Source: Taiwanofungus camphoratus
Taxonomy: Eukaryota; Basidiomycota; Agaricomycetes; Polyporales; Taiwanofungaceae
Direction: 5' to 3'
Assembly: GCA_003999685.1 (NCBI GenBank)
Contig: CP021224.1
Coordinates: 2,756,001 to 2,820,000 of the forward strand
DNA length: 64,000 nucleotides
Under the pieces are notes generated by a model. That model saw only the letters and a program-made list of their open reading frames with translations. It did no database searches and was not told the DNA's origin. Made by a program: the position numbers and the translations under genes. Below, one piece after another: positions 36,612 to 47,789 of the stretch. Each line of letters begins with the position of its first letter. The first letter of the stretch is position 1.

Positions 36612-39600
36612 TCACTGAGGCTGAGATGGCGGAAGTGGCTCTCCCTCAGGAGGGAACAAAGGGGAGTTCAGTGCCGAGTTTGCAGTCGAGTTTGGGGTGG
36701 ATCCAGTGAACATCGCCTTGAGGGTCTGCTCATTCCTCCTCTGCCTAACGCGCTCAACCTCATCCGCCCCTCCCGTCATCCTGAGTCTCTTCCCAGAGAC
36801 GAAATTGCTCAATTCTGACTGGAATTCATCTGACTTGCTTGAGAGCTCTTTTTCCCTATTTTTCTCGTTGGCTGCAATAGCCTTCATCCGCCGCTCCGGG
36901 TCGACAGCGGCGCCGCGAATTTCCAGCATTACCGTGCTAAGGCCTGTGTGTCCCTCATCCATAGGCGGCGGCTTGAAGCCACGCACACGGCCTGAACGAG
37001 CAGATGCTGTCCCACGAAGAGATATCACCTTCTCGACATGCCCGTACACTTCAATGACTGCTTTATGATCCTCGAGCAAGTCGCTGAGGAACTCCTCCTG
37101 GTGTTGCAAGAATTGTTGCTCCTCCACGATGTTTTGCAGCTCCTCCTCCCATGTTTTCTTCCACATAGGCTTCACTGTCTGGATATGCTCCTTGAGGCTC
37201 TGCAACTCCGCAGCTACTGCCTCCATGTCCGCTTTTACGTTCTTGAGGACCTGAGTTTTAGGCGATACGTTTCGTTTGATTACGTCATCTTTGATGCCTT
37301 CAACGGTGTCTTGCAGTTCCTCCATCCTTGTCAAGGCATTCTGGCTACGGGAATCAAGCTTCGCCTTGCCATCGTCAATGTACGCCCGGGCGCCGCCGAC
37401 TTTGGTCGTAGCCAGCTGCCGGACGTTCTGCGTTTGCGTACGTAGCGTGCTGAGCGACTCTTTCGTCTGTTTCATGAATTCCGTATACAGCTGGCGCATG
37501 ATGCCCAAGTCGCGGCGCAAGTTCTGTACCTCGTCGAACTGCGTCTTCAGATCCGTCACGACACGGGAGGTATACTCGGACATCACTGACGTTCCTGTCA
37601 TTTGCGGTTGAATCGTCATACCGGTGGTCTGTTGTACCAAGGGTTCATCTTGCACAAATGATTCTTCTGGGAGGAGCCGCGAGAGCCGGCGTGCAACATG
37701 ACGGAACTGGCGGTCTGTAGGACGTGCAGTGGGTGTGCTCTCTGCTAGAGGCTGTGCAATGATTGGCGGTGTGTGTGACACACGACGGTTACTGGCCACT
37801 ACCGTACGCAAGTCCTTGATGTCTTGTGATAAAGACGAGATCTGGGAGTCGATATGTTGTTTAATTTGATCGAGCGCTGAATCAAGGACGACAATCAGTG
37901 CCCAGCTCCGTCAAGATATACAGATGGCTTACGCTCGATATTCAACGACAGCAGGCACTTAGGCTTGACTTCGTCTACATCCTCGAGTTCATATTGAACA
38001 CCACTCGACGGATCTCGAATATATACCGCTGGAAAGTTCTCTTGTCCAGGGCTGTACGAGAACTTGTCTACAAATAGCATCCGTAGGCTGGAAAACGATA
38101 GCCCGGGTTCAATTGTCACCTTCTTCACCTCCCGCCCAACTTGAAGAAAGACAGGGTACGGGTGGGAGGTTGAGTCCACTGGCGATTGTTCATAGGACGG
38201 CACCGACGCCGCCTGTTCCCCTGGGGGCGGAGCCTCAGCTGATTTGTCTTCTAGAACGACCAGGCGCTCTGGCGAAGGTTCCTTCGATGGCAGTGGGGGA
38301 ACGGGAGGGGTCTCCTCTTCCTTGATGGGTGACGGATTTCTTGACCTCTGTGGCCCCCTACTTCTACTCCGTTTGGTCGGCGATGGTGATCCCTCGTCAG
38401 CTTCAGTGAGCACGGCTAAATCTCCTGGGGTTAGCGCGGAAGAGACAGCCAAGGATCGCCTATTTGGATTACTCGCGGACCCAAGACGCTCCCGAATTGA
38501 GCCGCCTGTCATCTTGGAAATATTGTACGTCGAAAAGCGCTTCGATGCCCGTCGCTCCAGCGCGTCGCTTTTCTTGAGCGCAGCCAGTGAATTCTGAACA
38601 GCGGGTGGCTGATAGACATCGAGGGTTCCGTTTTCTGTAGGCGGCGTTCCTGGAGGAGGTGTTTGTTGCTCATTTGTCGTTGGATCTTCTGCTTGCGGAG
38701 CCTCCTCGACAACGACCATAGGTGGGGGTGTAGGACTTGAGACAGGTCGGTCGACCAGAGAATATCGCTTCACGTGACTGGGAACTTGTGAAGGTGGTCG
38801 CGATATGGGTGTGGCGTCTTGATCTGGGAGAGGGTGATGAGTCGGGGTTGCATCGTGGTCCGGTACTGGATGATGTAAGGAGCCGTTGGACTGGTCTCGG
38901 TTTATTGAAGTATCTACAGCAGATGCTGAGCGAGAGCGTGAAGGAGTAAATTCATTTGTCTCCGAGGGTTGTCGTGACTGAGTTTGGACAGGCGTGGATG
39001 ACCGGCTGATATGGACATCACCTGCTAGCCTGACACCTGGAGCAAAACCACCAACAAAGTGATCAGATCCATTAGGTACGGGAGGTATACTTGACGTTGA
39101 CTGCTGCCGTCTGCTAGACGTTGCACCGCGCCGAGAAAGGCTATCTGAAGACTCCAAGGTGTTACGAGACGACTGCGCGCGCGGGGCGCCTTCACCGTCG
39201 CGTCTTGACGTCCTATCGGAGCGGGATGATCTGCTATCCCGGTCATTGGCCTCTGATGATCGGTGTTTGTAATCAGAGACTATCCGTCGATATATGGATT
39301 GCTTGCCACGCAATCCTTGAAGTAGATTTGTGATAATTTTGCGGACCTCAGGGAGGTATTGCTCGAGAGCGTCTAGCGACGCATCTTCAGATAGACAACT
39401 TTCAAGGACAGCGCGCAAGTCATCAGGGACCGACATGAGTTCGCTATACAGACATGGTCAAAGGTGCACCTCGGTCGAGTCAGCTCTCGAGACAATATCA
39501 ACTCACGTCATATCAATATTGAACGAAGCAAATGCTGCCACTGCGGCATTGAAGTCATTCCCAAGACGTACATAGACGTCGCTGACTTGTGTTTCCGTCA

Positions 39601-39868
39601 TCTCTTGCTTGCTCCATAGTGTTAGGGACTCGAGTAACTGCTTGATAGAAACAAGCAGACGGGTCACAGCGCTCTCTACGGCAGGCTATTACGTCAAATG
39701 AGCATTGAGAATTTAAGGCGGAAATGCATCACACACGCTTGGTCCGGAACGGGTTGTACGTTCATTGCGTGAAGATGTCGCCGATGCTACAGAAGCGGCA
39801 GAGGCCGTGGACGAGACTGATTGGTTGACCCGCCGTGATGGATGGGATGCTTGCCTTGAGGAAGACAT
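36612..39868 (-). CDS. BUD6: Bud6/Aip3-like actin and formin regulator
   Basis: From ATG 39868: a Ser-rich leader, then PAVESAVTRLLVSIKQLLES, LWSKQEMTETQVSDVYVRLG and NDFNAAVAAFASFNIDM, then (39436 leftwards) MSVPDDLRAVLESCLSEDAS. A long disordered Ser/Pro part follows, ending in FLQVGREVKKVTIEPGLSFS and LRMLFVDKFSYSPGQENFPA, a small beta-rich module. After a short intron the C-terminal exon (37811-36612) is a coiled-coil AIP3 core: VSEYTSRVVTDLKTQFDEVQ-type heptads, then RRDLGIMRQLYTEFMKQTKE and TVKPMWKKTWEEELQNIVEE. This is the Bud6/Aip3 architecture. The protein helps formins nucleate actin cables and marks polarity sites. It is the divergent neighbour of an Axl2-like gene. Confidence 0.85.
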
Positions 39869-40188
39869 TGTGAGTGTATAACGCGAGGCCCGGGGGCAAG
39901 CTGGCTAGGCCGTGAGCTAGTAGGACTGTTTCGACATGAGCTCGACGCCTGGCTGCTCAGAGGGACAATGAATTACGTAAGCATATATCGTTGTCGACCC
40001 GCACGTGATCAACGACCGGGGAACGCGTTGTTGATGGTTGTTTGTATTGCAGTTGAACTGCTGTACGCGTCGGTCGTCGTGCCCACCGTGTCCTTGTCTC
40101 TCTCCACGCTTCACCCCTGCTGTTCCTTGTAGTGAAGTCGCTGGTCGACTGACTTGCTGGCCCGTCAACGTCGCCTTCCCCCATCACT
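39869..40188. promoter_or_regulatory. Shared bidirectional promoter region of Bud6 and Axl2-like genes
   Basis: Only 320 bases separate the two ATGs, transcribed outward. No clear TATA box is present on either side; a pyrimidine-rich stretch (TGTCCTTGTCTCTCTCC) lies about 90 bases before the Axl2-like ATG. The spacing makes shared control likely (inference). Confidence 0.45.
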
Positions 40189-43100
40189 ATGCTTGCCATT
40201 CTTTTGTTCCTTCTCCTGGCCGCATCCTCAGCCGGTGCCTCTACTGTCTTTGTCCAATATCCCCTGCAAGACCAGCTGCCGCTCATTGCTCGAATAAACG
40301 CTCCTTATTCTTGGACTTTCTCTAGTAATACCTTTGTCTCGTCAAACAATGTCTCGCTGCAGTACACCACATCTTCCATGCCGGCGTGGTTGTCTTTTGA
40401 CAACTCAACACTAACTCTTCATGGCACTCCTGCTCCCACTGATGAAGGAACGCCCAGTTTTCATGTCACTGCGACAGATCCGGTCTCTTCTGATTCTGCG
40501 TCATCTTACATGACTCTGTGTGTCACGCCTTATGCTGCTCCGCAGCTTCATATTCCTGTGACAGAGCAGTTCTATGCCGCGAACCCTTCTCTTTCTTCTG
40601 TCTTTCTTCTTTCGCCGGACTCTGCGCTCGATGCATCCAAGCCCGCCTTGCGCATCCCACCTAAATGGTCCTTCAGTGTCGGCTTCCTCTACGACACCTT
40701 TACTTCGCGCGGTGATCTCTATTACGCTGCTTTGCAGGCTGATGGCTCTCCTCTTCCACCCTGGGTCGACTTCAGCGCAGATACTATTACCTTCAACGGC
40801 GTTACGCCTCCCATGCAGAATGACTCTGGCCCTATGACGGTGTCTATCGCCTTGCATGCCTCAGATCAAGAGGGATATTCTGCTAGTTCTATACCATTTG
40901 ATCTGATTGTTGCTGCTCACGAACTGTCCTTATCTATGCCATCTCTGCCGACCATCAATATCACTGCTGCCACGCCATTCAACTTTAGCCTTACGTCTCC
41001 AGATGACTTTTCCGGTGTCTTGATTGATGGGGAGCCTGTGGGTCCCAGCGATATCGTTGACTTGGCCATAGATACTTCTGACTACCGGAACTGGCTCAGA
41101 TACGATCCTAATACAAGGTCTCTAAGCGGTAAGCCCCCTGACGGACTCGACAATGGCGGCCACAACCCAGTCCTTCCTGTGACGCTGATGTCGTCTGTTA
41201 ATCAGAGCATTGAGACAAATGTCTCTCTCGCTGTGGTCCCTTCGTACTTCTCGACGGCTACCTTGCAGCCTATTCTAGTGCTGCCTGGTCAGGATTTGTC
41301 GTTTAGTCTCGCCGAGTACTTCTCTAATAGCACAGGCTTGGGCAACCAGAGTAACGATGTCAATCTCACTGCTGCATTTGATCCAGAGGAGGCTGGTAAT
41401 TATCTCAAGTTCGATCCCGGTTCTGCGCAATTGACAGGGACCATCCCCACAAATGTCACTTTGTCTGGCAACAATTATACACATATAACCGTGACTTTCA
41501 CTGCCTATTCCCATGTTACACATTCTACGTCACATACTAGCCTCCCGATCTCGCTCTCAGACTCTGATTATGCAAACCAGCATACAGGTGGTTTGTCGGC
41601 TGCAGCCCGAAAGAAATTGCTTCTGGGTCTCGTGATTGGCTCTAGCATCATTGGTAGCCTGGTTGGACTAGGTTTCACGCTGGCGACTGTACGACGATGT
41701 GCCCGAGTGCCAGACACGGCCGTCCAGGGCGAGGAAGGCACGCATGCTTGGACTACAGACGAGATGAAATGGTATGGCATTGGCATCGAAGTGGGCGGCA
41801 AGGCAGTGGACGGGCCGAAGGACGAGGGAGGATACGGATGGACTGACGGATTGAGTTCTCCAGGCAAAGACTCACATAGAGAGCCCAACGACAAACATAG
41901 CAGACTAGGTGTTGGTTTACAACGAGTTCTAACGCGGACCATTTCCAATCCACGCTCAATTTTTAGTCCCATCCTCTCTCCGCGTAGTCTTCCACAAAGC
42001 CCGGGCGTTATGCGTAAAGGCGAGTTTATCGGCAAGGTACGGGCGACCGCACGGATTGTCAGTGACAAGTACAAGGGTGTCAGTGACATGTATAGACGAA
42101 GCATCAACAGGCGCAAAAGACCGGTCATATCTAAGCCCACGCTCATCATGGCAAGCGACAATCGGGTGAGCGCGATGGCTGGAGTACCGATTGAAGGCTT
42201 GCCTGTTACCAGCGGTCATGATATCTTGAATTTTCCTCCTAGATCACATCCAGACGCTATTCCGTTTGAGGATATGGATCTCAGTCAATATGCTCCGAGC
42301 GGTATTACCAGTGTTGCCGCCTCGCCCTCGTCCTCGACGGATGAGCGATCAATTCCGCGTAGGCGGGCCGATTTTGCCCCTCCAAAGGCATGCAAGTCTC
42401 TCAAAGCACCTCTCCAGGCACATCTGAAGGGCGAGCACGCCCCCAAGCGCTCTGTCGATTCAGCGGCATCTGGTGTATCCTCCCTAGCGTCCAACGCATC
42501 CTCACGCACTCATGCAGCGGAAGCCGTGGTCCAGACTGCCGCGCGAGCAACCAGCGTTCGGAGCGCACGAAGTGCCAGTGCATTGTCGTTCAATTCTCAG
42601 AATGAGAAATCAAAAGTAACCGAAGGCGGGCGACCCCGTTTGGTACCGTTTACGAGCGCTAGTCGTGTTCCGGTGCCAAAGCTACCTTCGGCCCTACTTG
42701 TTGAGGATCCCGACGCCCCTGTAGCCGGATCTGTGCAGAATGCGAATGGGGGCGCCATGACAAAACGCGTGGCCAGTCAGGTGGCGAAAGTATTCAGGAA
42801 TGCAGCTGGTGTAGATCGTAAGAGAACAGGTGAAGATAAGGAGAGGAGTGCAGATGATCTGAGCACAGGCATGCGATACGTCCGTGCGCTGGGAGATGAC
42901 ACGCAGAGTGCCACTTCTCTCGGTGAGTGATCCACCCGTGTATGACATTCTGCAATGGCTAACCATCGGTCACGCCTCCAGCACGCTCATTCTCTGTTGA
43001 ATCTTCACAACAAGGACACGGACGTGGAGATTCAAGCGGCAAGATACCCATTGTACCTAGGATGTTGGCACGTACTGGCGAACAATTCAAGTTCCGCGTT

Positions 43101-43385
43101 CCCGTTTCATACAATGCAAGTAGCCCCCTTACGGACGCTGTGACCCAGAAGAAACCAAAATCATTGGAGGCGCGACTCATGTCGGGCAAACCGCTTCCGA
43201 AGTTCATAAAGTTTGACTTGAATACGAGCACGGGCGGTGCTGGTGCACGAGTCGACAAGCGCGTTGTAGAGTTTTGGGGTGTGCCTGGAATACGGGATGT
43301 GGGGGAACTGAATGTCGGGATCTATGAGAGGGAAGGTGACAGGTGCGTAGGGAGAGTGATTATCGAAGTTGTAGAGAGGAGTTGA
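40189..43385 (+). CDS. AXL2: Axl2-like cadherin-fold membrane protein
   Basis: Two exons (40189-42922, 42982-43385) join to 1045 residues. The N terminus is a signal peptide (MLAILLFLLLAASSAGAST). The outer part has repeated cadherin-like (CADG) beta-sandwich units with the typical lines NAPYSWTFSSNTF, MPAWLSFDNSTLTLHGTP, YRNWLRYDPNTRSLSGKPPD and NYLKFDPGSAQLTGTIP, and many Asn-x-Thr/Ser sites. One membrane helix lies at about residues 477-499 (LLLGLVIGSSIIGSLVGLGF). The Ser-rich cytosolic tail has basic patches. Exon 2 adds a folded-looking end (FWGVPGIRDVGELNVGIYER) with a second CADG-like strand pattern, also seen at the C termini of fungal Axl2 homologues. In yeast Axl2 marks axial bud sites and recruits septins; a polarity role in hyphae is inferred. 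Confidence 0.85.
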
Positions 43386-44499
43386 GCACCTGCGCGCATG
43401 CATCTGCTGAATCTGGACTGGATACATGAATTCAGGACGGGACATTAGGTCCCAAGATGGGCGATGTTCAGTGATAGTTGTAGCCCTAGTCACTTGTTGT
43501 ATATTAGACATAGATTTGTACCGCCCGAATTGATACCCAGGTGCTTTGCGAGTTCCATCAACGTAGCCGTGGCACATAACCTCCCAAGCATGGGTATTTC
43601 AGGCCTAGTCAATGGCAATGCTCCATGCGCATTAGCCAGATATACTTACATGATACAATGTCACTCATCCTGCCTCCTAATCGGAATAAATCGTGCGTTA
43701 CGCGTTACGCTTGCTGCTGCTGCCGTCTCAACTCATATCGATAAGTTCGCCACCCAATTATGCTGTACCAATCTTCCCACCACACCCGAGCTTATCCCGA
43801 ACTTTGAGGTCGCGCAACATCACATGGTAAACAACCCCAGCACATGACGAGGTCTACACGAGGGGAAGTACGATCAAGACACAACTTTTTGGTTCAAGCC
43901 TGACTCAGTGAGCGGTATTACTCTGCATCTAAGACGACAGTATCAATCGAGAGGCACCATCTGTGACTGGTATGACAATTTCTCACCAATATGCCAAGGG
44001 CTGAGATGGGATAATAAACTTACCACATTGTGCACGAGGATCCTCGTGTGTTGGTCAATATTGTGACTCGACAAGCAAACGGAACAAGATGCGCCGGTCA
44101 GATAACGGCAGTTGTTTTGTTGTCATTTACCTTACAGAGCTCATTTGGACCTTACTCACATGTTGTACGCCCGATCTTGATAGAAATGCGTCAGCAGTGA
44201 TGATCCAGTTCAGGGACCAGACAATACGATTTGTGAACAAATTAAATGACTTGAGATTACCATTGAACAAGCAATGCGAGGAAAGCAGAGTCTAGAGCGG
44301 AACACTAGTACTAGGGCAAGAAATCGACGTATACAACTGTCCGACCGGATGATTGATTGCTCAGCACGACAAGAAACACCATTGGCGGGTGGAATGACGT
44401 CGCGCCTGCAGTCCTAGACACGCACCCGCGTCCTTCGCTTCAGCTCTCCAAGGCTGGTCGACGTGCACGAGCTAGAGGCGTGGATGCCGCGAGGGAAGC
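43386..44499. other. Intergenic stretch, nothing recognised
   Basis: Short frames such as 43464-43847 and 44089-44295 lack motifs and splice partners. Convergent 3' ends of the Axl2-like and LC8 genes are expected here. Confidence 0.5.
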
Positions 44500-44972
44500 T
44501 TATGACTTCCAAATGAGAATGGCGAGGGAGCCGATGTAGAAGTAGATGAAATGTTTGGTTTCTGAGGTCGACTCATGTCAGAAGGGGCAAAGGAAAGGAT
44601 AAGGGAAAGTGCGACGCGTAAAAACGCGTCGGACAGAAAGTCACGAAGGAGGAGAAGCAGAGTGTGTGGTTTGAGAACGAATGTCGAAAACCGACCATGT
44701 GTCACATAGCTCCCAAAGTTCTTGCCCACAACGACATGCCAGGTCGGGCCATGGCGTCTGTCAAATTCCTTCTTGATCTGTGCGGCAATGTCCTTCTCGA
44801 TGTTGTATTTCTCGAGAGCAGCGGACGCGATGTCGACGCTTTCTTGTTGCATGTCCTCACTCATATCGACATTCTTGATGATGGCCTTGGGCCCTACGGT
44901 GCTATTGTTTTCTTTGGGGCTGGAACCGGTGTCGGTGGATGATGTGGTGGGAGCATCCAGTTTCTCGGCCAT
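44500..44972 (-). CDS. Dynein light chain LC8 with an N-terminal extension
   Basis: Exons 44696-44972 and 44500-44561 join (intron GTCGGT...TCAG, 134 bases) to 112 residues. The C-terminal 85 or so residues are LC8: [60 protein letters not shown] and [19 protein letters not shown]8 dimers bind short linear motifs in dynein intermediate chain and many other partners. The usual protein is about 89 residues; here a Ser/Thr/Pro-rich extension of some 27 residues (starting [14 protein letters not shown]) precedes the fold. The intron is long for this gene-dense arm. The ATG chosen is the first in frame with no stop between it and the fold. Confidence 0.9.
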
Positions 44973-45924
44973 GTCGAGAATGAGGTGAGAGAAAAGGCTG
45001 GAGAAAGGGGGTGAGAGACGAGTGTAGAAGGTAAGGGATGATATACGTGCCCACAAACAGAAAAGGTGGGACTTTTTAAACAAGGAGATCCGCTGAAAAT
45101 GCGAAGGAATGCGAAGGAACACGTGTGTTGAGAGAGTCTCCGGAGTGAATGAAAGTCGAAGGCAAAGCAGGCGCCTGCGAGCCGCGTACCGCGTGCTGCA
45201 TGTGCACCGCGCCCTGTCTCTTCCCTTTCTATCGCCAACTCAATGATGTTGAACGCTTTCTCCTCCATTCACCATTCTATGCTACTAGCAATGCGAGCTC
45301 ACGCGGGGGGATTCCCTGTCACCTGTCTGTATCAGATCTCTCCTGTCTTCGTTATACTTGGTGATGATGTTCTCTATGTTTATTTCGTCCCACCTGCACA
45401 TGCTCGGGAAGCATGCTCAGCCATGCGTCCCTGCCTCGCATCTCTGGCGTTGCGCTCTTTGCCCCGCTTTTCAATTGACCTCAGTTTATCAACGTGCTCC
45501 TGCCCCAGTCTCGCGATCTCGGTGTCTACTCTTCGGTCAACACCTGCCCATTAGCCCTGACAGCGAAGCCGTCCCATCTGCCACGCCTTCCGGAACCCTC
45601 TATCTGCCTTACTTCCTCCAATCTCCTCTACCGTTCTCCCGCTGTGCCATTCCTCTGATTGCCGTAGATCTCCCAAGATAGCCTATCACAATACTTCCAC
45701 CCGTCTGGTATGTAGTCCTCGGAACCTTTTTCGTCTAGACCTCTTGTATAATTGTCCCAAAGTGTACGTGTGCATATCGTACTGCCCCTCCTCAGGAACA
45801 GCCATCTTCTCATCAATTCAGCTTTCGTTTCCGTGCTCGCTTCCCATGCGGCCAAATTCTGCCGCTCTCTAAGCCTTGTGAGCTTGTCGGTCGTTTGAAT
45901 ACATCTGTGCGGTTGTTATCAACT
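44973..45924. other. Intergenic stretch, nothing recognised
   Basis: Open frames on both strands overlap (45149-45681 on +, 44894-45268 on -) and show no domain. The promoter of the LC8 gene lies at its left end. This is the last stretch before the subtelomeric region. Confidence 0.4.
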
Positions 45925-46139
45925 TCATGTCCGGCGCTTCCGATATGCAGCGTGTGCGTATGGGCGCCCTTCCAGTGACCGGAAGATGTGCCAAACTTGT
46001 TTCCGGTGTCTGGAGCCAATGAATTGGCTATACCAGAAGCCTAGACTGCAAACTCCCATGTATATCTGTTTTACATGTGCAGTGTCTCGCCATCTCGAGC
46101 TTGGCCACGGCCGGCTGTGACTCTGGCCAAGACTGACAA

Positions 46140-46467
46140 GCGCAGATGCAGAATCCTTCAGAAGAAGATTGTGAGTTATGCTGCCTAATCGCTCATTTTT
46201 GAGCGCGGGCTCTTCATCATCCTCATCACCGGCCTCTCCTCCGTCGCTACCATCACCTTCATCTGCCTCGTCCTCAGTCCCTCTAGACTCATCAGACTCC
46301 GAGCCTGTGGCTGAGAGTCGTTCGACTGCGGCGTCGTGGTCAGTTACCTCGACAGACTGGTAGCTCTGTGGGGTAGTGTGCTGGTCATGGTCGCGTTCTG
46401 CGCTCAGTGGACTGTTGCTGGAATTGACTGAACGCTTCTCATCGAGACCATTGGATTCAGAAAACAT
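46140..46467 (-). pseudogene. Fragment resembling the N terminus of Vps41 (HOPS subunit)
   Basis: From a possible ATG at 46467 the frame has a Ser-rich leader, then an acidic run (DEADEGDGSDGGEAGDEDDE), then EPALKNERLGSITHNLLLKD and SASALVSLG. The order acidic region + EPALKYERxxG + LLKKDSASAL is that of fungal Vps41 just before its beta-propeller. After SLG the similarity stops; the following residues (QSHSRPWPSSRW) look unrelated, and no propeller, clathrin repeat or RING region follows. Only about 25 diagnostic residues are present. The piece is best read as a truncated gene copy at the edge of the subtelomere. An uncharacterised gene starting upstream (frame 46469-46804) is an alternative. 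Confidence 0.4.
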
Positions 46468-46899
46468 ATCAGTTCGAAGCAAGCAAAAGTAAAAGAGTAC
46501 ATTCAGAGCGACGGCAGCGGGAACACGAGGTTGCCAATTTGCGGCAGCCTGAGGCTTTCATAGGACGAGTATCGACCTGCCTGATAAGGAAGTTTCTCCT
46601 TCGCACACAACGAGACTTGTGTTTGCTAAGTGCAACCCGAGAGTGAAACGGGGACAAAAACGCCATAGATGCATCGATGTCCTCTGCATCAAGCGTACAG
46701 AGCGATGGCACCTCTTTGACCCATCCTGCACTTGCGTCTATAATTCGACCATATTCTCGGTCTCCGTGAGTTGTATTGCTCGAGGCAAGGACTGACACAC
46801 TCAAGATGCTTTATAGGACTCTTGGCTTTACTCCATCATCTAGGCAACTTTCACACGGTCGCCAGCCAATAGAATTGCGAGTACCAACACCAGCGAGAC

Positions 46900-47548
46900 A
46901 TGAACTTGTCTCAACAGCAGAACACACCATCCACATTCAATCAATCCAACCAACAAAGTAGATCGACTTCAGATGTAATTGACCCAGGCAACCTGGTTAA
47001 AGTACTAGAATTCAAGGGAATCACAGAGGAGAACAAATTTGGCATCGCTAAACTCGCTGATGTACTTCTCTCTTATGGTGACTTTAAATGAGTACCCAAC
47101 ACCACTTCATACATCAAGAAGGAAGAAGTCAATCAAATCAAAGCTGTCACTACGCTGTTGCAAGAAATTGTCAGAACTCAAACATCTATAAAAGTTAATG
47201 CACATATCACCAAAGCTACATTAAATAAAGCTCTTGCTGACTTAAAAGACAGCCTCATTTCATCACTATCAAATAACACTAATACTAATGACAGCTACAA
47301 TAGCCTACCCAATTGTTCTAATATCTACGCTAATGCTGTTCACACTAGCCTCACCTCTAAAGAAGTGCTCCAAAAGAAACAGGTGACTTTGCGAAAGAGA
47401 GATATCTTCATATCAATAAAGAATGTTGATATGACACACCCGTTACTAACATTGCACCTAACAGAACTTGCTAGTAAGATTGAACCTATCATTTGTCGTT
47501 TATTTCAAGAGCTGTTCATCAGCATAAACCAAACCATTATCAAAATTG
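46900..47548 (+). pseudogene. Retroelement gag/ORF1-like remnant with one in-frame stop
   Basis: Two frames (46900-47091 and from 47158) lie in the same phase, separated by a single TGA at 47089-47091; reading through it gives VPNTTSYIKKEEVNQIKAVT. The Gln/Asn/Ser/Lys-rich, AT-rich composition differs from nearby host genes. KAVTTLLQEIVRTQTSIK, TKATLNKALADLKDSLI and a terminal KIEPIICRLFQELFI helix look like the helical, nucleic-acid-binding first protein of basidiomycete LINE- or gypsy-type elements, but I cannot assign the family. The frame is cut at about 47548 by the TTAGGAGG module, after which it picks up RRKSEQRCRCCE from unrelated sequence. No RT region survives. Confidence 0.45.
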
Positions 47549-47640
47549 TTAGGAGGAAGAGCGAGCAGCGCTGCAGGTGCTGCGAGTGAAGGACTGTATG
47601 AAAGGAGGCTTAGTGAAAGCTAGTACTAATTAGCCCACTT
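47549..47640 (-). mobile_element. Broken terminal module of a PLE-type unit (half a hammerhead)
   Basis: Read on +, the module opens with TTAGGAGGAAGAGCGAGCAG, like the PLE and LTR 3' tips to the right, and continues with GGAGGCTTAGTGAAA and GCTAGTACTAATTAGCCC (47619-47636), the 3' arm of stem I plus one side of stem III of the type A hammerhead. Then homology ends. The catalytic core (CTGATGA, GAA) is missing, so this copy cannot cleave. It joins directly to the gag-like remnant on the left. It looks like the innermost and oldest of the telomere-attached units. Confidence 0.55.
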
Positions 47641-47765
47641 ATGAGGGAGCGGTGATACGACCTAGGGGACCCTGGTACCTAGGGAGTGCTCCGCAACGTG
47701 GCTGTGGGGTAGTGTGATAACTGTGAGGGTGTGAGGGTAGGAGCTACAACCTATATATATGCTGT

Positions 47766-47789
47766 CTGGAATAGGGTACCCTATTCCAG
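47766..47789. repeat. Perfect 24-bp palindrome
   Basis: The 24 bases from CTGGAATAGG to CCTATTCCAG are their own reverse complement around a central GGTACC site. The palindrome sits at the left edge of the 310-bp tandem repeat region, between it and the broken ribozyme module. It may be an element end or a transcription terminator hairpin; no function is evident. Confidence 0.6.

Noticed and set aside
37038-37611. Plus-strand ORFs inside the Bud6 gene
   Set aside because: Antisense shadows of the coiled-coil exon; no independent features.
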